Part shown: one piece after another, positions 25,906 through 33,864 of the stretch | Layout of the letters: every line of letters starts with the position of its first letter | How positions within the stretch are numbered: position 1 is the stretch's first letter | Assembly: GCA_030621225.1 (NCBI GenBank) | Contig: JAUXIB010000006.1 | Coordinates: forward strand, 1-35,793 | DNA length: 35,793 nucleotides | Direction of reading: 5' to 3' | Origin: a candidate division FCPU426 bacterium | GTDB taxonomy: Bacteria > Oederibacteriota > JAUXIB01 | Made by a program: the position numbers and the translations under genes | The notes under the pieces: generated by a model | Database searches by the model: none | The model's input: only the letters and a program-made list of their open reading frames with translations | Told to the model about the DNA's origin: nothing

Positions 25906-27153
25906 CTAATTACGATCTACGATCTTAAACCGCATCCCTTCCCACCTCGCCACTACCGCCGCGCCGACCGCGTCACCCCAGGCATTAACCGTGGTACGGC
26001 AGCGGTCCAAAAACCAATCCACCGCCAGGATCATCGCGATCCCATCCAACGGCAGGTCCACCGCCTTTAAGACCATCACCATCGTCACCAACCCGGCTTC
26101 CGGTATGCCGGCCGCGCCGATCGCCGCCAGAGTAGCCGTAAGAAAAACTATCACCATCGCGCCCATTGACAGCTCGATACCATAGACCTGGGCGATAAAA
26201 AGCACAGCCACCGCCTCGTAAAGCGCCGTGCCGTCCATATTAACCGTTGCCCCCAAAGGCAGTACAAAACTTGTCGCCTTGGCGGGTACGCCGTTCTTGT
26301 TTTGCGCGCAGTCCATGGTCAAAGGCAGCGTCGCCGAAGAGGAGGCCGTGCCAAAGGCAGTGGCCAGCGCCTCGCCCATTCCCCGGAAGAAGCGCCAGGG
26401 ACGCACCCTGGCCACCAGCAGCAAGATCAGCGGCAAAACTACCACGCCGTGCAGCAGCAGGCCACTGATCACGGTCACGCTGTAAAGGCCCAAGCGGGTC
26501 AATTCCCCCATAAAGGCCTCGCCGCCCCCGGCTTTGCCCAGGCGAGCCGCCACCAGCGCGAAAATGCCCAGCGGCGTGAAATACATTATCAGGTGCACCA
26601 CCTTCATCACCGCTTCATTAGCGATCGAGATCATCTCAAGCAGCTTCCCGCCGCGGCCGCCCATAGTGGTCAGTATCCCCCCGAAAAGCAGGGAGACCAC
26701 TATCAACGGCAGCACTTGTCCATCGGCCATTGCCTTGAAGATATTTGGCGGGATCATGCCCATTAATACATCGACAAAAGAATACTCGCGCTCCATACCG
26801 GCCGCGTCCACCGCCAGGCCCTGCACCCCCGCGCCGGGTTTGATCACGTTTACCAATACCAGGCCGATAAAAACCGAGATACCGGTGGTAGTCAGATAGT
26901 AGACCACCGTCTTGGCGCCGATACTGCCCAGCTTGCGCACGTCACCCAGCGAGGCCACGCCGGAAATGATCGAACAAATGATCAGCGGCACGATGATCAT
27001 CTTTAGCGCGTTGAGGAACAAATCGCCCATCCATTGCACCGCCAGCATCTTTTCGCCGAAGAACCAGCCGCACAGGCCGCCCAGTAACATGCCGATCAGT
27101 ATGCCGGGTAGAAGCCAGCTTTTAGTCGGGGATTTAGCTTTTTTTATCACCAT
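25906..27153 (-). CDS. Dicarboxylate/amino acid:cation symporter (DAACS)
   Basis: ATAFGTASSSATLPLTM, LPLGATVNMDGTALYEAVAVLFIAQ signatures; AAAGGAG RBS at preferred ATG 27153 (tracker start 27171 is TTG). Confidence 0.92.
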   Translation of the reverse strand: MVIKKAKSPTKSWLLPGILIGMLLGGLCGWFFGEKMLAVQWMGDLFLNALKMIIVPLIICSIISGVASLGDVRKLGSIGAKTVVYYLTTTGISVFIGLVLVNVIKPGAGVQGLAVDAAGMEREYSFVDVLMGMIPPNIFKAMADGQVLPLIVVSLLFGGILTTMGGRGGKLLEMISIANEAVMKVVHLIMYFTPLGIFALVAARLGKAGGGEAFMGELTRLGLYSVTVISGLLLHGVVVLPLILLLVARVRPWRFFRGMGEALATAFGTASSSATLPLTMDCAQNKNGVPAKATSFVLPLGATVNMDGTALYEAVAVLFIAQVYGIELSMGAMVIVFLTATLAAIGAAGIPEAGLVTMVMVLKAVDLPLDGIAMILAVDWFLDRCRTTVNAWGDAVGAAVVARWEGMRFKIVDRN

Positions 27154-27517
27154 AACTCCTTTTTTTACCAACGACCAACGACTTTTTCACCACGACGTCA
27201 CAACGTTTTTCTTTTCAAACATCAAGGCACTAAGACATCCACCTTCGTCATCCTACTACGCCAAGGCTTCAAAAGACAAGAGGATACGGCAAGACGAGCT
27301 AAGAAACATCCTTTTTTAAAAAAGCCCTTTGTGTCTCGATTTTCCTTTGTGCCTACCATTTGCCGTCAAATGCCTCGCAAAAATCAATGATTGCTCCCCT
27401 AGTAATCAAAGAGAGACCACGGCCGTTATCCAAGGGATTCCTTGGTGTCTTTGTGGTAAAAGCCGTTAACGTCGTGTCGTCGTGGTAAATGCCGTTATTA
27501 AAAAACCAATCTGTGGA

Positions 27518-27649
27518 TCATTTCTTTGAAGTAAAAGGCAACTGCACTCGGCTCAGCGGCTTCATCCCCGGCAACCGGCTCTCATAATCACGCAGCATCT
27601 TGGCCGCCACCCCCGATAAGCCGATCAAAAGACCCAGCCATCTATTAGA
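27518..27649 (-). pseudogene. Short orphan C-terminal coding remnant (43 codons)
   Basis: Open frame SNRWLGLLIGLSGVAAKMLRDYESRLPGMKPLSRVQLPFTSKK* with protein-like composition but no upstream extension (TGA) and no clear start. Confidence 0.35.
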
Positions 27650-27726
27650 TCAACATATTCTTGGAAGACTTCCATGATAATGGAGAAATTATACTATGGT
27701 AGGCATGAAATGTGTTAAGAAAACCA

Positions 27727-27763
27727 CACATCCAGGGTGCATGGTGTTCGCTCACCGGGTGCG
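27727..27763 (-). repeat. 37-bp palindromic element, copy 3 (diverged arms)
   Basis: CACATCCAGGG TGCATGGTGTTCGCT CACCGGGTGCG; loop is the exact reverse complement of copy 2's loop. Confidence 0.75.
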
Positions 27764-27821
27764 AACTGGGGTGTAGGACGGCAATATACGCAATGCGACA
27801 TACGATATACTGAATACAGTG

Positions 27822-28547
27822 CTAAATCACCTGCCCCTGCTTAAGCCATTTCATCGGCGCTGGCTTGAACTGCTTATAGTTATTGCCATAATGGTGGCAG
27901 AGGATCTTTTTCTTTATCTCTTTTGGCAGCGTCTGGAGCTCTTCCAGGGAGCAATGCACACCACCAGTAAATAACTGAGTGTCATAGATGATCACATCCG
28001 AGATCTTGGCCATCCTAGTAATCAACTCGGCGTCAAACATGGCATCCGCTGAGAAAAAAGTCCTGCGGCGGGGCGTCTTGAAATAGATAGCATAACTGGG
28101 AAACGCTAATACGTGCTTAACCGGGATAAAGGTATAAGAAAAGTCACCCAGCTTGTAGGACTTATCCGGATCTACCGCTTTTACCTGGAAATAATCTTCA
28201 AGCGTCAGGCGGCCGGTGTGATCCCTCCAGAGGGCCGGCATTAAGCGCTTCTTGAGGCCTTCAATTACGGCCTTGGGCGCGATCAGCGGCGTCTTGTGAC
28301 CGCCCAGCATATACATATTTTTGAAGGCTATCTCTTCCAGACCGCCGATGTGGTCCAAGTGTATGTGAGTTATCAGGATCCCATCCAGATCCTTCGGACC
28401 CAAGCCAGCCTTATCCAGCCCCAGAGGCACCGAATTACCACAATCAACCAGAAAACGCTTTTGGGCCTTTGTCTCGATAAGCAGTGAAGCATTATACAAC
28501 GGAGGACGAGCAAACGCGCTGCCTGTACCAAGTGCTTTTATTTTCAT
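27822..28547 (-). CDS. MBL-fold metallo-hydrolase (RNase Z-like superfamily)
   Basis: ILITHIHLDHIGGLEE metal motif; FFSADAMFD; LCHHYG. Confidence 0.8.
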   Translation of the reverse strand: MKIKALGTGSAFARPPLYNASLLIETKAQKRFLVDCGNSVPLGLDKAGLGPKDLDGILITHIHLDHIGGLEEIAFKNMYMLGGHKTPLIAPKAVIEGLKKRLMPALWRDHTGRLTLEDYFQVKAVDPDKSYKLGDFSYTFIPVKHVLAFPSYAIYFKTPRRRTFFSADAMFDAELITRMAKISDVIIYDTQLFTGGVHCSLEELQTLPKEIKKKILCHHYGNNYKQFKPAPMKWLKQGQVI

Positions 28548-28705
28548 AATTGAATGGCTCCCTTTACTTTCCGGTCAATATGACAGTCATTTTACTACTT
28601 TTTATGCTAATAGTCCAGCAATAATTTGTTACTATGTATAGCGTGAGGAATTATGAGTTCTGAGTTACCTGTCTCGCCGTAGTCCTGACGTAGTCAGGCA
28701 GAGGC

Positions 28706-28866
28706 GGATGAATGCTGAATTATAAAGTACACAGTACACGGTACACGGTACACAGTACACAGTACACGGTACACGGGATACAGGACACTGGGGGTTCAAC
28801 TTGGAAATACACACAATGCGCAATACGACATACGATATACGAACGACGAGATACTAGCTACGCACA
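28706..28866. repeat. Heptad array, 23 consecutive units, including (GTACACR)7
   Basis: GGATGAA TGCTGAA TTATAAA GTACACA GTACACG GTACACG GTACACA GTACACA GTACACG GTACACG GGATACA GGACACT GGGGGTT CAACTTG GAAATAC ACACAAT GCGCAAT ACGACAT ACGATAT ACGAACG ACGAGAT ACTAGCT ACGCACA. Confidence 0.9.
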
Positions 28867-28872
28867 AAAACC

Positions 28873-29286
28873 ATGTCTCCTATAAACAGAAACAAACACA
28901 ACGAACTCGCGGCGCGGATGCGCCAACTAGGCGTAAAGGAAGAAGATATCCGCGAGAATTTCATCCACTCCTCGGGAAGCGGCGGCCAGAACGTTAACAA
29001 GGTCGCCACTTGCGTGCAACTTAAGCATCTGCCTACCGGCATAGAGGTAAAGTGCCAAAGAGAACGTTCGCAGGCCTTGAACCGCTTCCTGGCCCGACGC
29101 CGCCTGCTGGATAAGATAGAAGCGCAAAAAGAGGGTAAAAAATCCGCGGAGCAAGCCAAATGGGAGAAACTCCGCCGTCAAAAACGCCGTCGTTCCCGGC
29201 GAGCTAAAGAGAAAATGCTGCAGAAAAAGAAACAACAGGGGGAGAAGAAACGGCTACGCGCGCAACCTCTGTCAGGGGATGATTGA
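28873..29286 (+). CDS. Peptide chain release factor-like protein (RF-1 domain, GGQ)
   Basis: HSSGSGGQNVNKVATCVQLKHLPTGIEVKCQRERSQALNRFLARRRL plus Lys/Arg-rich tail; lacks codon-recognition domains. Confidence 0.9.
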   Translation: MSPINRNKHNELAARMRQLGVKEEDIRENFIHSSGSGGQNVNKVATCVQLKHLPTGIEVKCQRERSQALNRFLARRRLLDKIEAQKEGKKSAEQAKWEKLRRQKRRRSRRAKEKMLQKKKQQGEKKRLRAQPLSGDD

Positions 29287-29557
29287 CCAACAAAACATCA
29301 AAAACGACTATTTCACCACAACGACACGACGCTAACAACTCTTTTTTGGGATAACCCTTCGGCAAGCTCGGGACAGGCGGCGCTGGTGTTAAAAAAAGGA
29401 CGTTGCTTGTCCGTCGTTTTATCCGCCATAGTCGGAGCCGACGGCAGAAGCCCTTGACGAAGACGGATGACGTCGTGGTAAAAAAGATTTTAGTCGCAAT
29501 GGTACAATGTTGGTGTTTTAAAAAGAAAAACGTCGTGTCGTCGTGGTAAAGAAGCCT

Positions 29558-29992
29558 TTAATCTCCCGGTCGGCGGCCGTGATACAGCTTGATCAAGATC
29601 TCATCCTGCTCCCGGCGCAACTTCTCCACCTCTTCCCTGGCCCAACGTTTATCCGCGCCACTCGCTGGTTTCTCTAAAAAATATGGCGGCTGCTTGAACT
29701 GCAAGGAGCGTATAAAACCATAATATTCTGATGAATTTGGACTGTAGATATCGTTGTGCCGACGCAAGTGAAAGAACTCTTTTGTCACGCGGCTACAACG
29801 CGTATATTCCTGCCGATTGGGCTTGCTTGATTTAAGGTAACGCAAAGAGTAGTTTTCTATCCGCATGAAAGCCGGATAAATAGCGGGGTTGATCAGCTTT
29901 CGCCTCTGGTATTCACCGTAAATATAATGGGCAACCGGCGCGCTGGCGACGACCAGTATCACCAACATAAATATCATTCGTTTCCTAGTCAC
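29558..29992 (-). CDS. Hypothetical protein with N-terminal TM helix
   Basis: GTG start preceded by AGGAAACACA; MIFMLVILVVASAPVAHYIY. Confidence 0.55.
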   Translation of the reverse strand: MTRKRMIFMLVILVVASAPVAHYIYGEYQRRKLINPAIYPAFMRIENYSLRYLKSSKPNRQEYTRCSRVTKEFFHLRRHNDIYSPNSSEYYGFIRSLQFKQPPYFLEKPASGADKRWAREEVEKLRREQDEILIKLYHGRRPGD

Positions 29993-30046
29993 TGTGTTTC
30001 CTCTTTTCCATCAGTATAACCCTACCGATTGCACCCGTCAATACCA

Positions 30047-30083
30047 CACACCCAGTGTGCACGGTGTTCGCTCACCGGGTGTG
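30047..30083 (-). repeat. 37-bp palindromic element, copy 4
   Basis: CACACCCAGTG TGCACGGTGTTCGCT CACCGGGTGTG. Confidence 0.85.
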
Positions 30084-30288
30084 GAATCGGGGTGATGTTA
30101 TCTTATCCGCCTCGCAAAAATAGGTAATCGGAATTATTTACCATCCTCCGGATGGTGGCGGCCACAGAGGGCCGCCACTACTAACAACCAACAACTGCTC
30201 CCCAAGAGGTGTAACCATGACTCGGCTTGATTTTTCATATCAAGATCTCATTACATAGTATAAAATGAATTAACTTTAAGGAAATATC

Positions 30289-31038
30289 ATGAAAATATCT
30301 TTGCTGCAAACAGATGTCGCCTGGGAAGATAAACCCGAAAACTTCGCCAGGGTCCAGGCCTTGGTAAAAACTATAAAGGACACGGACCTGTTAGTTCTGC
30401 CGGAGTTGTTCGCTACCGGCTATACGATGGAGCCCCGAGCACTAGCCGAAGACCTTGACGGCGACACACCCCGCTTCCTGTCCGGGCTGGCCAAAGAAGC
30501 CAAAACAAATATCTTAGGGTCCTTTATAGCCACCTCAGAGCCCCGACCAAAAAATTCCGCGCTGCTGTTCGACGCACGGGGAAAACTGCTTCTGCATTAC
30601 TCCAAAATGCGCCTGCCTTCCTTTAGCGGCGAGGACCAGCATTATTCTCCCGGTAAAAAAACGGAAATCTTTGAACTGAACGGTGATAAGATCGGCGTGC
30701 TTATCTGTTACGACCTTCGCTTCGGTGAACTGTTTAGTGAGCTGGCCAGTCAAGGAGCGAAATGCGTGATCGTCATCGCCAATTGGCCGCAAGAGAGGAT
30801 AACCCATTGGGATACTTTACTTCGGGCCAGAGCTATCGACCATCAGATATTCATAGCCGGCGTAAACCGGGTGGGAAAATCCCCTACCACCGGTTACTCC
30901 GGCCACACCAGCGTGATCGGCCCCAGCGGAGAAACGCTTGCCACGGCTACTGAAAATAAAGAGTGTCTGCTTACTACCGAGATTGATCTCTCCCTGGTGG
31001 ATAAGGTCCGGCGGGAATTACCACTTGGGGAACTATAA
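30289..31038 (+). CDS. Nitrilase-superfamily carbon-nitrogen hydrolase (omega-amidase-like)
   Basis: VLPELFATGYTM (Glu), HYSKMRLPSFSGED (Lys), GVLICYDLRFGELF (Cys) catalytic triad. Confidence 0.88.
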   Translation: MKISLLQTDVAWEDKPENFARVQALVKTIKDTDLLVLPELFATGYTMEPRALAEDLDGDTPRFLSGLAKEAKTNILGSFIATSEPRPKNSALLFDARGKLLLHYSKMRLPSFSGEDQHYSPGKKTEIFELNGDKIGVLICYDLRFGELFSELASQGAKCVIVIANWPQERITHWDTLLRARAIDHQIFIAGVNRVGKSPTTGYSGHTSVIGPSGETLATATENKECLLTTEIDLSLVDKVRRELPLGEL

Positions 31039-31078
31039 TCATCAGCGTAGGGGCGCCGCTCATGTCTCGCCGTTGTAG

Positions 31079-31105
31079 GGGAGCACCTCCGCGTGCTCCC
31101 TTTTA
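31079..31105 (+). terminator. Hairpin GGGAGCAC-CTCCGC-GTGCTCCC + TTTTA downstream of nitrilase gene
   Basis: Perfect 8-bp stem followed by short T run; also part of a dispersed GTAG...CTCCGC hairpin family. Confidence 0.6.
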
Positions 31106-31132
31106 TGTTGTATTAGGCGGATGCTGCGCCCC

Positions 31133-31152
31133 GGGCAGGGCAAGCCCTGCCC
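31133..31152. repeat. Inverted repeat GGGCAGGGC-AA-GCCCTGCCC
   Basis: Exact 9-bp arms. Confidence 0.85.
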
Positions 31153-31216
31153 CTACGAGCAATTCGTGTCAGCGTAGGCGACTAAATACCAGATACCAAC
31201 GACTAACGACTGCCTT

Positions 31217-33559
31217 TCACCCCATAACCACCACGACCTTATTCACACTCCCCCGCTTCTGGATCGGCACAAGATTCCCTGCTATCTGTTTGCCGTTCAG
31301 CTTGATTTCCTTAATACCTTTTTCCACCCCACGAGGGTTCCTTACTTCTATCTCGTACATCGCACCCCTAAACTTACGCTGCACCTTAAAGCCGGTCCAT
31401 TTCTTTGGTACACAAGGATCGATCACCAATCCCTTGAAATCCGGACGCACACCCAGGATATACTTGGTCGCTGCCTGGTAGAACCAGCCGGCAGTGCCGG
31501 TCAGCCAGGGGTGACGGCTCCGCCCGTGCTGCACGTGGTCAGGACCGACCACGAACTGGCAGTAAGAATACGGCTCCGCCTCACGCGTCTCGATCTTATC
31601 GTTCTGGTTGTAGGGCAGGATAGCGGAATAGAACTTGTGAGCCCGATCGCCGCGCCCCAGCATACACTCGGCGATGATCGCCCAGGGATTGGGATGTGAA
31701 AATATCGCCGCGTTCTCTTTCAGTCCCGGGTTGATGTTGGTGGCGTAGCCGATGTCCCAGTCCACCTTGGTGTAGGCGGGCATCTGGATCACCAGCCCCC
31801 AGGGGGTAAAGAGGTGCTTGTCGACCGAGTCCATCGCCCGGACCCCCCGCTCGCCAGTAGCCAGCCCGGAGTAAACAGCCCAGGTCTGGGCGTTGAGCCA
31901 GACCTTGCCCTCCTGGTTTGCCTTGCTGCCGATGCGAATGCCCTTGGCCGTGATCGCCCGAATATACCAGTCACCATCCCAGAGGTGCTTGTCCACCGCC
32001 TCTTTCACCTGCCGCGCGTGCCGGCGATACTTGCTGACGTCGTTCTTGCGACCCAAACGTTCCGCGGCCTCGATAAAGGCTGCCAAAGCCCAGTAGTGTT
32101 GAAAGGAGACCATCGAGCTCTCTCCGCCGCCACGCAGGTTCAGGCAGTCGTTCCAGTCCGCCTTGAGTCCCTGGCAGATACCGTGCTTGCCGATATACTT
32201 CTTGGAGAAGTCCAGGGCCCGTTTGCAATGCTCGTAGACCGTGGCCTGGCCCTTATCAGCGAAAGGCACGACCTGGTCCAGGAACTTGATGTCCCCCGTC
32301 TCCTTGACAAATTCACAGATAGTGACGATCAACCAGAGAACATCGTCCGAGCATACATTCTCCAGCGACGGAGCTTTTTCCTGGCCCGGCTTGAGGGTCA
32401 GCGGATTGAACAAGTGAATGCCGTAGCCGCGGGCTACCTGGGCCGACAACAGCTCGATGATCCTTTGCCTGGCCTTGTCCGGGTTACTGTGTACCACGCT
32501 CATCACGTCCTGCGAGGTATCCCGGTAACCAAACCCGACCCGCCCGCCTACCTCAACAAAGGAGGCGAACCGTGACCAGGTGACACAGGTCTCGGTCTGG
32601 TAGAGATTCCAGGTGTTAACAAAAGAAGTCATCCCGCCATCCGGTACCTGACACTGGTAATTGGACAGCTTCGCCTCCCAGTGCTGCTTGAGGCGGCCCA
32701 GTTCCTTATCCACGTTGCTGGGCTTGGCGTACTTGAGCTTGGCCTTCTTTCCCGCCTTGACGTCCCCCACCCCAACCACGTAAGCAAGGCGCAGTTCCTG
32801 CCCTGGCTTTAACGTCAAACGCTTGTGCAGTGAACCGCAGGGGTTGCCGCCGGGCATGGAAAAGTTCGCGCACTTGCCCCGCTCGACAGCGATCGGGTCG
32901 GCCTCAGTTCGGTAAGGCCCGATGAAATGCTCGCGGTCAGCGTCATAGGAATCCGGCTTGAAGCTGGAGACAAAGTAGTTGTGCGCGATGTCAACGAACT
33001 CGTAATGGATCACTCCATCCTGATAGTTGGTGCGGTTGGCGTAGAGTGACCACTGGTAGTCATAGTTGTCCGCCGAGAGGCCGTGAAAAGCGAACTCAAC
33101 GTAGGAGAAAATGCTGATCTGCCTGGTCCGCTTGCCTCGGTTCTTGAGCTTTACCGACCATACCTCGGCATTCTCATCAAGCGGGATAAAGACGGTCTGT
33201 TCCCCCCGGATGTCCCGGTAATCACACGAAAACTTGGAGTAAGAAAGCCCGTGCCGCGCCTCGTAGTTCGCCTTCTTTAAGTTCTTCTGCACCGGCTGCC
33301 AGGTAAGTGACCAATATTCACCGCTGGCGTCATCACGCAGGTAGACACAGCGCCCCGGGCGGTCCATCGGCAAGGCGTTCGAGCGGAAACGCGTAAAGCG
33401 CCCCTGGCCCGAGTCCTTGTAGAAATTATAGCCGCCGCCATTATGCGAGATGACACCGCAAGTGTCCTGCAGGCCCAGGTAATTCGTCCAGGAAACCGGC
33501 ACGTCCGGCCGTTCTATCACGTACTCGCGATTAACATCATCGAAAAAACCATATTTCAT
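31217..33559 (-). CDS. GH94 family phosphorylase (cellobiose / N,N'-diacetylchitobiose phosphorylase-like)
   Basis: MKYGFFDDVNREYVIERPDVPVSWTNYLG, FGYRDTSQDVMSVVH, ADWNDCLNL, HGRSRHPWLTGTAGW, VIDPCVPKKWTGFKVQRKFRG; TTGGAGG RBS. Confidence 0.92.
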   Translation of the reverse strand: MKYGFFDDVNREYVIERPDVPVSWTNYLGLQDTCGVISHNGGGYNFYKDSGQGRFTRFRSNALPMDRPGRCVYLRDDASGEYWSLTWQPVQKNLKKANYEARHGLSYSKFSCDYRDIRGEQTVFIPLDENAEVWSVKLKNRGKRTRQISIFSYVEFAFHGLSADNYDYQWSLYANRTNYQDGVIHYEFVDIAHNYFVSSFKPDSYDADREHFIGPYRTEADPIAVERGKCANFSMPGGNPCGSLHKRLTLKPGQELRLAYVVGVGDVKAGKKAKLKYAKPSNVDKELGRLKQHWEAKLSNYQCQVPDGGMTSFVNTWNLYQTETCVTWSRFASFVEVGGRVGFGYRDTSQDVMSVVHSNPDKARQRIIELLSAQVARGYGIHLFNPLTLKPGQEKAPSLENVCSDDVLWLIVTICEFVKETGDIKFLDQVVPFADKGQATVYEHCKRALDFSKKYIGKHGICQGLKADWNDCLNLRGGGESSMVSFQHYWALAAFIEAAERLGRKNDVSKYRRHARQVKEAVDKHLWDGDWYIRAITAKGIRIGSKANQEGKVWLNAQTWAVYSGLATGERGVRAMDSVDKHLFTPWGLVIQMPAYTKVDWDIGYATNINPGLKENAAIFSHPNPWAIIAECMLGRGDRAHKFYSAILPYNQNDKIETREAEPYSYCQFVVGPDHVQHGRSRHPWLTGTAGWFYQAATKYILGVRPDFKGLVIDPCVPKKWTGFKVQRKFRGAMYEIEVRNPRGVEKGIKEIKLNGKQIAGNLVPIQKRGSVNKVVVVMG

Positions 33560-33814
33560 TTAATCCTCCAAGGTTACTGAATGAACTGAAATATTACTTT
33601 ATTTTGAAGACAATAGTCAATAGTAAAAACCCTGTCGCCCCCGGGGTGTGAAATATCAAACAATCCTTAGATACTATTATAATATCAGCGTAGTGGCCGA
33701 CCTCCGCGTCGGCCATATAAACCATATAAAACTTTGGAACACGGGATACGGGATACAGGACACAGGGGGGCTAGCCTGGTAATGTACGCAATACGCCCCA
33801 ATAGGTAATTCAAA

Positions 33815-33834
33815 CATACCCGGTATGCTATAAT
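33815..33834 (+). promoter_or_regulatory. Palindrome CATACCCGGTATG adjacent to TATAAT -10 box upstream of the RACo-like gene
   Basis: 33815-33827 palindrome, TATAAT at 33829-33834. Confidence 0.5.
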
Positions 33835-33864
33835 GGGTGGTGAAAAAGATTTTTTTGCGATCTC

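Noticed and set aside
28727-28775. Could (GTACACR)7 be a CRISPR or iteron origin?
   Set aside because: No spacers, and it is continuous with the degenerate heptad array; no Rep gene nearby.
31814-32575. 253-aa plus-strand ORF opposite GH94
   Set aside because: Shadow ORF over catalytic GH94 motifs.
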